Shown piece by piece: positions 51,655 through 63,682 of a DNA stretch of 64,000 nt. This DNA comes from Pisaster brevispinus. Its lineage: Eukaryota; Echinodermata; Asteroidea; Forcipulatida; Asteriidae. The stretch's first letter is position 1; the number at the start of each line of letters is the position of its first letter. A program made the translations under genes and the position numbers. Location: assembly GCA_023634235.1 (NCBI GenBank), contig JAMKCF010000020.1:3968001-4032000 (forward strand), read 5' to 3'. Under the pieces are notes generated by a model. The model made no database searches, was not told the DNA's origin, and saw nothing but the letters and a program-made list of their open reading frames with translations.

Positions 51655-54034
51655 TCCGAAAACAACACAAAGCTGTTGTGAATCTCTGCAACACTCAATA
51701 TATCAACATAACTGAACTTGTTATTGCAGAAATATGTCATAATCTGCAAACTTCCGAAACTAACTGAAACATTTCTGAACTTTTGTTTTAGTTCTGATGA
51801 ATTGGTGTAACAACAGATAATGACATTATTAAAATTTCAAATTTATTACGTAAACGCCAACTAAAAGATTTACGTACACAAATTTGCTAAAGCAGTCAAA
51901 ATAAAAACACCTAAAAAAATTGTTTTTTAAAGTTAAGGCTGTGTGTACTGTTGACAAGTTTTTAATCACGACTAGTACTTTAAATGATTGTGCATTATCT
52001 GTTGTAACACTAATACTAAAGTTTAACCATTTACCTGCCGTAGATGGCGCTCTAATAGTCCACTGTACAAAAACTCAAACTGTATTTTTATTGTTTGTTT
52101 TGAACTTCTGCTGCCGTTTTGTGATGTTTTATTTTTAATTTACATACTGCCCATTACTGTATAGAGGCATTTGCCTCCATGACCCTTATTCATTGCCTTG
52201 GTGCCCCTCGAAATATTTAAATCCATTTTTGTGTGTGCATTAATTAAACCGTCAAAACAACTTATTTTAAATTTAAAAAAACATAAATCTTCCTAATAAT
52301 AAAACCAAAAGGACCCTCAAATGTGCCAGCACCACTGTGAACCGAAGGTCTGAAGATATTATTTTGTGCTTAAATGTAGCAGGCAATGAAGTTAATATCA
52401 GCAAGCTCTCCTCCAGTATATCAGTTAGGAGGTAAACCCTAATTCAATTGGGGAAATTTATGCAATCAGATTGAAAAACCAGTAACCATGAAAGGCAGGA
52501 CAGAACCATTGAGCTAACCTAGACCTACATGTAGTGGCATAACTAGACTTTCATTTGGGGGGGGGGGGGGGTGCAAGCAGGGGCAAATACATGATTTAGG
52601 GGGCTATTTAAAAAATGTACCAAACCATTCACTTAGACGTTTTCCACGATCTCATTTTGGGGAGGGGGGAATCAAGCAAGGATTCAACCAGAAAAAAAAT
52701 GTTCCAATTCATCCAGCACTAAATCAAAGAGGTCACTCGCAATACTTATTCTTCAAAACACTGTGATGCTCTTTAAACAAAACATTTATATTGTATTCTA
52801 CACTTGGGACAAAATTGATTTTACAATTTTAAACCAACTACAAAAAGTAATGACAACATGAGAGCGGTTTTAAGCATTTAAAAATTTTATTACAAAGTTT
52901 TTCTTAGTCAACAAGTACCAATGAGAAATTGAAAGAATGAAATCATCTGGCAATAGATCGTGCAAGTCTCGCGCGTATTCGAACATTTTCGGGACCACTG
53001 TGGTCCCACGTACATTGCTTTAACGCGTTAAAGAAACAAACTCACACGCTTTAACGGATCCCAGTGTTCGAATATGCGCGAGACTTGCACAGTCTATAGA
53101 CCAAAAAACAATGTCTTATCATCCCATTGCCATCTTTACACTACAGGTTAACAATGGAAATGCACAGCCGTCACGGTGCTCAGAAGGGTGCGACGAGCAA
53201 CCTCGAGGGCGCCCTGCTCCAGTGACATCATATGCAAGAGGTCTACTTTCACACATGTGTGTTGCTCTTAGAAGAACAGGACCAGTCAACTGCTTTCAGT
53301 GAATTTTCCGGTAAGTTACTGTATTACCTTAAATGAAAAGACGGGATGGATTTTCCTTTATTCCCACTTAAAATCTCCCTCCTTTCTTAGTCTATTTCAT
53401 TTCGTTTCTTCTTTAGTCTTCCTTAAATGTGACTGAATTTATTTGTTTAAAGAAACCAAAGCCTTACCAAAAGCAAAGGAAATTTCTTCATTATGCATCA
53501 ATCTCTATAAAAGAGAAAGACGTTCAATCAAAACCAACACAAACCAATGTCATTTCAGTTAAGATTTGTGTCTTTTTTCAATAATGTCCAGCATATAGTT
53601 CCCCGTTTAAATACTTAAAACAAAAACAAACAAACATTGAATTAAAACAAAAAGTGATGACTTATGATCGCAGGATGGTGGAGGTTTAACTTTTCACAAA
53701 TTCGTCATCAATAGGAAGTGAGCACATCAGGCATGTCAGGGTGTCCGTAAATTCTGGTACCCAATGCTGAAGCTAGAGGGATGTCATGTTGGTCGCTGCA
53801 AAGGACTCATTTATAATCGGAATAACTATGGTCTGGTAACAACTGTTGCCAAATTATAGCAGAGTACAATCCCAATGAGCGTTTTATAGAGTCCCTATTT
53901 CATCCACTGGCAGTGTTTCGCCATAAGTGTGAGCTGTTCTACTTGCAGCAGCAAAGCAGGTCTTTGCACCATCAACATCACGTCTGAATGTACATATTTA
54001 TACAAATTGAAAAGTCTGAGGGTTTTGGGGTCTG
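51655..54034. other. Intergenic region between RAB20-like and SF3B6 genes
   Basis: No gene is recognised. It holds the upstream region of the RAB20-like gene and the 3' flank of SF3B6 (both minus). At 52955-53100 an inverted repeat (GTGCAAGTCTCGCGCGTATT and its near complement) surrounds ACGCGTT-type sequence. A plus-strand open stretch at 53123-53302 after an acceptor-like CACTACAG has no recognisable product. A possible SF3B6 poly(A) hexamer (AATAAA on the minus strand) is at 53438-53443. Confidence 0.4.
52955..53100. repeat. Inverted repeat with CGCG-containing arms
   Basis: GTGCAAGTCTCGCGCGTATT at about 52960 and its complement AATATGCGCGAGACTTGCAC near 53090 bracket GGGACCACTGTGGTCCCA and a TTTAACGCGTTAAAG palindrome. 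Probably a small mobile element. Confidence 0.55.
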
Positions 54035-54124
54035 CTACTTCATTTCCGGAGTGCTGAGTCCATATTTTGCTTTCATCTTGTCCAGTTCCGCTTGTTTCTT
54101 GGCCTGGTCGAGCTTCTTGAAAGC
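54035..54124 (-). CDS. SF3B6: SF3B6 exon 4 with stop
   Basis: 90 nt, acceptor CCATCCAG, encoding the C-terminal lysine-rich helix and GLSTPEMK before TAG. Human ends KYGINTDPPK. Confidence 0.93.
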   Translation of the reverse strand, partial: AFKKLDQAKKQAELDKMKAKYGLSTPEMK

Positions 54125-57100
54125 CTGGATGGGAGAGAACAGAGACAAAAAGTAGCAACATTAGATATAGCCTCAAATACAATTTTTTTTTCTTCAAACT
54201 TTTAAAAAGAAAAGTGTATTCTACCTAGTTAAAGGCCTGTGTCATAGGGGATTTTGTCCCCCTAAGTGAGTGTCTTCTATGTGGTATGGGCTGACGGAAG
54301 TTGAGTCAAAGGAGGGCACAATCAGACAAAATTTCTGCAGAAATTCGCCATTTGGCGGGGGGCAGAATCTTTTGGGTTGGAAAAAAACGACCATACTATT
54401 GTGGTTTGAAGTAAGGAGTATTTTAGAGCTTGGATTTCCCACCCCAAAAATCAAGCCCTGATTTTGCTAGAAACGAACGTAAACAAAAGTAAACCTTGTA
54501 ACTTTAAAAGTGAAACTCAAATATTCAAAAAGCTAACTTCATACACTCTGGCTAAATTAATCTTTTTACCAGTGACATGAAGTAAGTTAAATCGACTGAC
54601 TTACTCTGTTAGGTTGGTAGTACAGGACGACGAGGTACCGGCCGCAGACATTGAAACCTGAGAGATGATCACATGCGTTCTTTGCATCGAAGATATCCTC
54701 ATACACGACATATGCTGTCCCTTTGGTGTCTGGGTTGGTACCACTGGAATATAAGAACAAATAAACAACACCAATAATGACACAGGGGTTGCCTGAGCTT
54801 GAAGGAATTATAAGTGCACTTCTCATCATTGGACCAGGTATACAGGGCCCAATTTTATGGCTCTGCTTACTGTTAAGCAGAGAACCAGCGATAATGGAAG
54901 CAGGGAATTCCGTGCTTACGTCAGCCTATTTCACAGGTTAACTGGAGTTTCTGCTTGTAGTTCACACTACCAAGCATTCTTCGTTTACACAGCTTGTAAG
55001 CGAAGAATGGTGATTGCAAGCGCAGAATTCAGCGGTAAGCAGAGCCATGAAACTGAGCCCAGATCTCGTTAGCAACCAAAGGTTTGGGGCATGTTGGGTG
55101 ATACATTTGGAAGATACAATTTGGAGGGATATTGTTTGTGGATACAGGAAGGTTGAATTCCAAGCAAACAGAGAACTTCTGGAAAAAATTAGTCATTGCA
55201 AGTTATATTTAAATTATGTCATGGTGACAACACAAATGCTTTGAAATTTCCTGAGACTTGTACATGTACTCTTCAAGCCGAAAGCTGTGCTGTCACATTT
55301 AAAAGTATTTTTTGGGTGTTGCAAATGTGCATTGTTACCAATGTAAAAGGTTTGCACATCTAGGTGGAGGTTGCTATGCAAAGGCTTGCCCTGAACCATG
55401 TGACATAGCAACACTTCTTTAACCCTTTCGTTACCGAATTGTTTGGACATAAACAACCGCTGGTGACCGCATTGTTTGACCGCTCAAGCGTGAAACACAC
55501 ATTCTTACACAACAGAAAGCTTTCATTCAAAGGCCATTTTTACAAACTCCATTATCACCTTGAAGATATTGTTTTACAGCAAAAAAAGTTCTTCCTTATT
55601 GAATTCCCTTTCATATAATCTAAAACTCATTGAGATTGGTCGAATAAATGTCAACGTTTTTGGTCTTTCTTTCCTCAGTGCAATCTGTAATCTCAAACAC
55701 TTTTTTGTACACAACCATATTTTTTTGTGACCACACAAACCAGTGCACTTAACTTTATTTACTTTTAACCTACAGATGACTTTTACAATTTTTGGTGATT
55801 GTATTTACAATCTTAATATACATGTCTGTCATATGTATGTCCTTTGTTAGTTTTCCTTATTAATTATGCAAACAATATTTTGGTTTTAGACATATTGTTG
55901 GAATTATCCAAACTGTAAAGTTCTATTCCAGCCATGAGCCACTTATGTATCAATGTGCTCTTTTCAAAAGCTCACAGAAAATCAAACTGTAAGTATGTAC
56001 ACGTGTACAAAGCACAACAAACATGTAAAACTGTTAAAACAAAGAAATTATTGATTGACTGATTGATAAAAAAAAAAAAAAAAAATCCTTCATTATCAAT
56101 TTGAGTTCAAATAATATAAATGCAATCCACTGCCAAGTGTGACAATCCAATTCAATTCCTCTGTAATCCAGTATACAATATTGCTGAGTCATGCTAATTT
56201 GCATATTTCCCAGCATGCCTAGGTAAAGGGGAATAAAGCTCATAAATATAAATTGGCGCCACGGATTCTTTTAAAAAATACACTGCAGGATGCAGAAAAA
56301 TACTTGCTCTTGCCCTAAAATATTCGGCTGGTGTTCAGCATGCATTTTGAAAAATCATTAGTTCTGCCAACACCCACGAGTACATATTTCAGAAAAATAT
56401 TAGAGTATATTTACAACTGATGGCATTTGCATCAGATGTGTTGTATGAAAGGAGAGAAGGTTAGCACTCCCCTTGACAAGGACGGAAGACGCCGTTAGGC
56501 GTTTGTAACACACAAATGGTTAAGGCAATGTCACTTACTTCGTGGCATCTAACCAAGTTTTTTTTTTTTCTAGGCACAGAATACCATTCTAAACAGTTTA
56601 TCCATTTTCATTGGTCAAGAGGGGATCACATGGCCGTGTTTAAACAGTACCTGACCATATTGAGTCCATATTGAGTCCATATTGAGGGGTATTGACCATA
56701 TTGAGTCCATATTGAGGCGTAGTTAATAGAGGATTGGAAACTTCACAGCCCTTTAAGTTGGTAGGTAACATTTTTGGCCTACGCAAGATTGAAACTACCC
56801 AGTGCTCAAAACATGCATAGAAATTCAATGCAGAGTCATGGTGATTTAAGGCTAACCTGTCAGATTTGTTTTCAACATTTTACAGTTTTTTTTTATGCTT
56901 TTACCTGAAAGGTATTCATGAATTGGAATCAAGTGTGTTGAATCGGTTTTAAACTAGTCGTTTAAACACATTGTGGCCTGGTTCTTGGTAATTTATTTCT
57001 GGACTTTGTCTCAGTAATATGATTAAGGACCAGCGGCCAATTTCATAGCGCTGCTTAACGCTAAGCAAATCTGCTAAAGCGTAAGCGTATTTCGCAGGTA

Positions 57101-60100
57101 AGCAAGAAAATAAGGGCAGCCAGCTTGCGCATGCACCATGGATTTGCATTGTTATGTCATTCACTTTCATAAAGTAAGCACCGGAAGGTTAGCCTGCCTT
57201 TTCGTGTACTTACAGTTAGCAACACTTTGAAATGGACACTCACACATTAAGCACAAAATCGGCCAATTAAGCAGCACTATGAAATTGGGCCCATGCCTCA
57301 GCGTGTTTGAACCACCTCTTCACACGCTTTGATTTCCTTATTATAGTAATAAAAACTAAGTTCTATTATTATTTTCTATACCAAGGATATAACTACAGGG
57401 TCCTCACAAGGTTTAAAACTTGGGGGCATTCTGGACCCAATTTTTGTATGTTTGGCCAAAGCTCACTAAATGGAAACAGTGTCTTCGGAATGTTTTCTAC
57501 TTGGTGTTTATCTTGGTTTGTTTATCTTGGCAATGGTTTGTTTTTACCTGTGTTTTGTATTATTTAAATTTGTATTTCTTTACTACATGTATTGTATTCT
57601 GGACTTTTAATAAGCTTAGGGCCCAAGTTTACATTTTTGTCTTTGTACATGTATATGTTATTGTTTGTATTAGCACCATGAGCACTTGTGTGTATTTGTG
57701 CACTTTTTAAGTTTTCACTATTATTATTATTATCTTGGTTGTTAAAGCCCTACTATTTTATGGTTTTCTCTTGATGCTTTTTTTAGAAATTCTAAAAAAA
57801 TACAATATACAGGGAACGATTTGGTCCCAAATTTTTGCATAGCAAAACTGCTATGCAATTTTTTTTTTTGCATAGCAATCTCAAAATATTGCATAGCAGT
57901 CCATAAATTTTGTATAGCAAATTTTAAAATGCCTAAATATTGTTGAAAATTTAACCCTGTGACACAGGTTTATTTGTGTTTTTTAAGGCTTAATTTCAGG
58001 CCAAGGCTACTTTCAGAATGTCTTATAATTAAAGAATAAGACGCTCCAAAACTTAATATGAAAAAGGCCTATTCCCTTAACTTTTTTTTGACGTGTATTA
58101 AATGCACACGGTTTTCGTAGCGTAAAAAAAAAAAAAAAAAAAAAACAAAAACTTTCCGATTTTTTAAATTTTTTTTAAACGATCTTATCCCCCTTTTTTC
58201 TGCCCTAAATAGTACTTGTTTTCATCAACAACCATTTTCATGGATTTGTAATTTGAGAATCGGTTTTATAGAACTTCTTTTGCAATGAAATCTTCGTGTT
58301 AACGATCGATAGACGACGCACATTGAGAAAAAATTCAATGAACTTTGCCCTGCAACGCCCTCTATCGGCAAAAGTTGTCGATGCTTGAATAGCCTGAACC
58401 CAACGCTGTGTATAGTACAGAATCCACGGGCGTGCGCCGCGTTGTGCAGCAATTCTTTACTCGACTCGTGAACGTGTATGGAGTTGGAGGCTAGCCAAGC
58501 TTCCTTATGAATATGAATTTATTGACGGGCCAATCACAGCGTGCGGAATGTTGGTTAGGATGGACTTTGGACCTGCTGTTGTACTACCATGTGTTGTGTG
58601 CGTGCGGGCGAACGTTGGCTACTCACTACCATGTGGTTAAGGGAAGTGCGTGCGTGTTTACTATGAATTGAACGATCGCGATCGCGGTCACATTAAATCT
58701 AGAAAATATCAAGACTTGCTAAACCATTTTGTGAACTTAAAAATAATCTCTCTTTGGGATTTTACAACTGTACCCCTCATTTATTGTGAAAAGGAACAAT
58801 TTTTTGACTAGCCTGGCGGGCTACTAAGGGAGGGTTTTGACTCGCACGCCGCTGTTTTCACTCGCATTTGGCGACCGCTAATTTCGAACCCTACCGATGC
58901 TGCTTCCATCGACCCATCATGTGTGGGAGAATGTGGATCACAGCGCGGCGTCGTGCGCGAAATGATTGTTTCCCTTGCTCTAGTCTTAGGTTGTCGGACG
59001 TCACGCTAAATAAAAGGCAATTCCTCAAACACCCACCGCCACAGCTTAGGTAAATGTGAATCCGAAACCTTGTGGGTGTAAACTTATTTATATAACTATA
59101 CAATTTAGTAAAACTTGCATCGCAAATTGCATCGCAAATTGTGCGATGCACTTTGTAAAATTGCATCGCAAATCGCTCCAATTGCATCGCAAAATGCGAT
59201 GCGATACAAGGGAAATCGTTCACTGATATACAATTTGTTTTTTTGGTCGAACTTTGCACGCATCGCCATGCAATTCGTGCATAATGGCCCGATATACTAG
59301 CTTGTGCATGGGGAGAACCCTGGACTAAGAGCCCGACAGGGAAGAAATACTTACACTCTGATCTGTCGTATTGCGCCATACTTCCCAAAGATATCATACA
59401 TCTCCTCTGCAGTGATCTTGTATGGGAGATTGCGGATGTACAGAATACGGTTGACTTCTGGCGGTAATCTCACCTGAGCAATAAATAGAGGTAATGAAAG
59501 GAATTAGAATATTTCTAATCCAGCAATTTTTGCACAGCAAAATATTTGGACAACACAACTGAACAACTTCTTCATTGTCTTCTTTACAAAATGTTGGTGT
59601 GATGTTTCCATTAGATGCTTTGCCAACTATATAATTCAGATTCAGATTCAGACATTCAAAGTTCAACTTGAATTGAAGTTCAACTTCAATCAAGCTCTTT
59701 TTGAGAAGACAAATGACAAATCAAAAGAACACTTAACATAACTAAAGACTTTTTAAATTTTAGTAGTGACTAACAAAACAAGAGCCTGAATTTAGCGAGA
59801 TCTGGTTTTAAAAAAGTACTCTGGTAGTTGTAGGTGCATAAACGTGACAGTCAAAAACTGTCGAAATGGATTGACTAACAAAGCCTACAACACGAGGTTC
59901 CCTATGGAGACGATAGCAGAAAGAATCTCAATATACACTCGCAACAGTGTGGGGTTCCACACACACTAATTATACACACACTCCCAGTCGCGGGTCCTAC
60001 TAAACACCGTCAACACGCCATCAACGCACCATCAACACAAACAGTACCGTCAACACACCGTCAACACCTCCAAAATACATTTTAAATCGACAAAAGACTA

Positions 60101-61500
60101 AAGAGAGGCATTAGTAGAACATTAAAGTATGGGCTGAAGTAGCCCAGGTTGGACTCCTCCGTTGCATACAACGCGATGGAGTCCAGGGTATAAAGCTATC
60201 GTACCAATGCGAAAAATTTTATACCAACATTTTTGCATATTTTTACCTCATTGGTGAAGCTGAAGCTTTACCCACATATTCCTGGTGTCCTGAACTATCA
60301 GCCTGATGGGTTCAGAATTGATGATTTTATCCTTGGATGACATTATTTGTGAAAATAAAATGGAAATTGACGTCTCCTCTGTAACTTTCTGTTCAGACTC
60401 CGTTTATGAATACTCACACGCAAGCGCGCCCATAGCAAGTTCGTCACACTTGTTCTAGTCTGGTGCAAGATTCCTCTCGCTTTTTGTCATGATTTTTCCC
60501 GCGAGAGGGCGCTATCATCCACGAACCCGCCTGCAAATGATAGTGCCATCTCGCTGGGAATAATCAAAACAAAGTCTTGCACCTAGACTACATTCGTTCA
60601 CGCTACAAGGAAGTCGATGGAGCCGCTATGCATTTCGCACATGCGCACACGTGCTTACTCGTCAATCGGTACACGATGTTTAAAACGTTAGCGTGGATGT
60701 GCGATTTATTTTCTGGAATAATATCATCCATGAATATATTTATTATTTTTTGATGCATCAAAAGTGTAGTTATGGCCATGAAGAATATAACAACAGAGTT
60801 TCAGCTTCTTAAATCAGGTAAAAATGTGAAAAAAACATTAGTCAAAAATTGGTTCGCATTGTAGAGAAGCTTTATTATTTTATACCCAGGACGTCAGTGC
60901 AGTGGCACTGACGTCCTACCAGGGCTAGGGCTGAAGGAGAAATACCATTATTGGTTTGAAGTTACATTTGTTACATTTTATTTATGAAAATGGATTTTTA
61001 CACGCACAAAATGTTTTCTTTAATAAGCAGCATACGCTGCTTTGCGATCATTTTTTTGCGTAAAATCCACTGCACTGGCTGCATTTTCACAAAAGAAATG
61101 TAACCTCAAACCAATGAAAATTCTCCCTCAGCCCATACTTTACAGTTCTACGCCTTTTCCGTCGATTTAAAATGTATATTTGAGGTGTTGATGGTGTGTT
61201 GACGGTACCGTTCGTGTTGACGGTATTTAGTAGTATAGATTAACCGCCAGTTACTGTCCATGCTGTCTGAGTGCATGTGCAAAAGATAAACGACCGAACA
61301 TGCCGAATCATCGATCGTAATTCAAACAGAGATAATATACATACACATTGATGATATTGCCCATTTTTATAAACACAACTATTGATGAAAGATACCTGCA
61401 CCTGTCAGAAATAATTATACTTTAACGCTTTCCTCGGAAATATAAATTTAAGGTTATTTGTTTTCCTTACATTCTGCCGACGAGCTGCTTGCATCGCCAT
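54035..61500 (-). CDS. SF3B6: SF3B6 (p14/SF3B14), spliceosome branch-site RRM protein (4 exons)
   Basis: Small RRM protein of the U2 snRNP SF3b complex that contacts the intron branch-point adenosine. Exons: 61471-61500, 59355-59473, 54605-54743, 54035-54124; 378 nt, 125 residues, the same length as human SF3B6. The sequence is nearly human: [70 protein letters not shown]2 (ILYIRN, 20-25) includes Tyr22, the residue at the branch-adenosine contact in human p14, and RNP1 is KGTAYVVY (57-64). The C-terminal helix ([20 protein letters not shown]) is the most divergent part. Essential nuclear housekeeping gene, head to head with a gene starting at 61935. Introns of 4.6 kb and 2.0 kb carry mobile elements. 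Confidence 0.97.
54605..54743 (-). CDS. SF3B6: SF3B6 exon 3: RNP1 half of the RRM
   Basis: 139 nt, acceptor ATATTCCAG, donor GTAAGT. It encodes [20 protein letters not shown] and the rest of the RRM to YYQPNR. Human has [20 protein letters not shown]. Confidence 0.97.
54843..55065. mobile_element. MITE related to the 'CAATTTCATAG' group
   Basis: In SF3B6 intron 2. GGGCCCAATTTTATGGCTCT at the left, GAGCCATGAAACTGAGCCC at the right. The interior has GCTTACTGTTAAGCAG. A decayed relative is at about 32325-32440. Confidence 0.55.
57033..57293. mobile_element. MITE family 'CAATTTCATAGCGCTGC', copy 2
   Basis: In SF3B6 intron 2. CCAATTTCATAGCGCTGCTT at the left and AAGCAGCACTATGAAATTGG at the right. 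Well-preserved ends suggest recent movement relative to copy 1. Confidence 0.7.
59355..59473 (-). CDS. SF3B6: SF3B6 exon 2: RNP2 half of the RRM
   Basis: 119 nt, acceptor TTGCTCAG, donor GTAAGT. It encodes [20 protein letters not shown] and [19 protein letters not shown]. The exon starts with GTGAG, which could be misread as a donor. Confidence 0.97.
59996..61235. mobile_element. Inverted-repeat element in SF3B6 intron 1
   Basis: About 1.24 kb. Outer arms (about 59998-60140 and 61128-61233) are inverted: left TACTAAACACCGTCAACAC, then a minisatellite of ACCGTCAACAC units, then ACATTTTAAATCGAC and AGTATGGGCTGA; the right arm is the complement. The core holds GACGTCAGTGC/GCACTGACGTC palindromes. 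No transposase is seen and the duplication at the ends is unclear. Confidence 0.65.
61471..61500 (-). CDS. SF3B6: SF3B6 exon 1
   Basis: 30 nt, [10 protein letters not shown], with ATG preceded by CAAG; donor GTAAGG, phase 0. Human begins MAMQAAKRAN. Confidence 0.95.
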
Positions 61501-61934
61501 CTTGAAAAAAATTATCGTCCCCCAAACGTCACTGTAAACAAAATATAAATTTTACAAAATATCATTTTGTTCAGAAGTTTAATTTTTTTTCCATTTAATA
61601 ATCAATCAATATATTTTATTTCTAATGACATTTAAAAAAAAAATAATTATGTAAAAAAACCATAAATTTTGTGCCTTTTTACTTTAAAAAAGAGAAGAGT
61701 ATTAGTGACCAAGGCAGAATTTAATCACGATCTACAGGTAAATAATTACCAAGTAATGAAAAGTGAAACATCATATACACGTTGAATTATCTTAAATCAT
61801 ATCTGGGACGTACGTGAACCACTTCTCGTTGTGTACATGTGTGCTTATTGCATTTGTGGACATCTTTTCAAGGTGATTTTTTGCTAAACTGTACAGACTT
61901 CTCCCTTCTGAAAGGACACTTTGAAGCGAGGAAG
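61501..61934. promoter_or_regulatory. Shared head-to-head promoter region of SF3B6 and a plus-strand gene
   Basis: 434 bp separate the two start codons, which face away from each other. The interval must hold both transcription starts and 5' UTRs unless there are upstream non-coding exons. It is AT-rich with long A and T runs; no TATA box is convincing. Inferred from gene layout, not from a recognised element. Confidence 0.55.
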
Positions 61935-61995
61935 ATGGATAACAACGGCTTGCCCGCCCCAGCTGATCACATTTACTCGGATATTGCCACCACAG
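61935..61995 (+). CDS. First coding exon of an unrecognised gene
   Basis: ATG in context AAGATGG, then 20 codons (MDNNGLPAPADHIYSDIATT) and a donor GTATGT, leaving phase 1. The arrangement opposite SF3B6 and the good start and splice contexts support a real gene running out of the window. No family is recognised from 20 residues, and no further exon is seen before 64000. Confidence 0.55.
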
Positions 61996-62322
61996 GTATG
62001 TAAACTATAAATCCAGATGCGAGATTAGATCATAGATCATGGGCGGCCAACTCAGAATTTTTAAGCAGACACGTCACAACCGATCCGACATGTCCGATAT
62101 CAAAACAAACTCCCATTCTTTTTAAATCTCATTCTAAGTAAACTCACTTGTGATGTTGTACTATTTAAATATATCAATTGTTACCTTTCTAACAAACGAA
62201 TAACTATTTTTAACGGCAACCAACAGACCAAGGTTATTATTTTATTTAAGTAAGTAGTAAGACTAAGATAAGAAGAGTTTTTATAAAAAATTATTTAATA
62301 AAATGTATTAATATCACTCACT

Positions 62323-63095
62323 CGACTCAGGGTCGTACTAATTAGCGTCAACAGGCCCATTTCACGACAACTCAAGACAGCTCAAGACAATTCAAGACAA
62401 CTCAAGACAACAAGTTTAAAATACCATCAAATACAATGGTTGTAATCAGATTCAGAGTGTATCTGGAAACACGTTTAAAACTGACTGGAACCATCGTGCA
62501 TACATATTTTTCACGGGAAAAAAATGTTTTTTTCGTAAAAATAGTCAACTTACTCCGTCCGTAGAATTGGCCGACGTGATGCTATTGCGCTTGCGCAATG
62601 ACTTTGGACCGCACGATTATGATATGGGTGGGTTTGTGTTAGGGGTCGGGAACTACCCTTGCGTACAGTGTTGGTAAGGGGGGTTGACGTAGTAAGAAAG
62701 CACCAAAGTAGTATCAAATCATTGAAACAAAGAAATACATGTAAATAAAACTATAATATGAAGAGTTTCTTACATTGACATGAGTGTGTGGGCACCATTC
62801 TCGACTTAAAAATTGCACTTACCTGTAGTGTAATGGTGCGGTCCAATATCTAGCATCACGTCGGCCAATTCTACGGATGGAGAAAGTTGACTATTTTTAC
62901 GAAAAAAACATTTTTTCCCGTGAAAAATATGTATGCACGATGGTTCCAGTCAGTTTTAAACGGGTTTCCAGATACACTCTGATTACAACCATTGTAAATG
63001 ATGGTATTTTAAACTTGTTGTCTTTAGTTGTCTTGAGTTGTCTTGAGTTGTCGTGAAATGGGCCTGTTGACGCTAATTAGTATGACCGTCGACTC
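62323..63095. mobile_element. Inverted-repeat DNA element, 761 bp, CGACTC duplication
   Basis: Arms of about 240-255 bp (62329-62584 and 62851-63089) are near-perfect inverted copies, starting TACTAATTAGCGTCAACAGG. Inside each arm is a small tandem repeat of CTCAAGACAA. It is flanked by CGACTC at 62323-62328 and 63090-63095. No coding capacity. Confidence 0.8.
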
Positions 63096-63682
63096 AGGTT
63101 ACATATTTTCATTGACAATCTGAGAACGCTCTACGCTTTAAAGTCATGCTATTGCTAGTGACACAAAGAAAGTAGGCCTTAGTCAGTAAAGTGGAGGTCA
63201 GCAAATTATGATTGATGATGGGTAAGTAAGTGGCAACGCTTCCCCGCCCCCCCCCCCAATGTAAAGGGTGGGCAGTGGGGATATGGAAGGTGTTGGTATA
63301 ATTTTAAGGTAAACAACAGAACAACAATGTTGTGTCCTCATAAGTTATATTACATGTAGTTATATTAGTTATGATGAGATTTTATTGATTTGAAGAGTTT
63401 TACCTTGACATTTTGATATTTTGTTCTCTAATCTAACATTCATATTAATTATTTAAGTATCAGAAAAATACTTAATTACACCCTCTTCAGAAAAGCGGTA
63501 ATTGTTATTCCTGATCCTCCCAACAGTTGCTTAGTTAGAGGGTCACAAGGATGGCTGTTTTTTATATCTGTGCAATTTAGCCATTTCAAGCCATTGTATT
63601 ACGAATCAATCGCATATAACATCATTGAGAAATTACATTTGAAAAAGAAAAAGAAGAAACAAAAAGCTCACTTGACTCACAA

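Noticed and set aside
53123..53302. Plus-strand open stretch after CACTACAG as an exon
   Set aside because: No donor, no recognisable product and no partner exon; the frame is short and flanked by repeat sequence.
59115..59300. GCATCGCAAATTG repeats as a regulatory array
   Set aside because: The copies are few, irregular and lie within SF3B6 intron 1 beside other simple repeats; I see no basis for a function.
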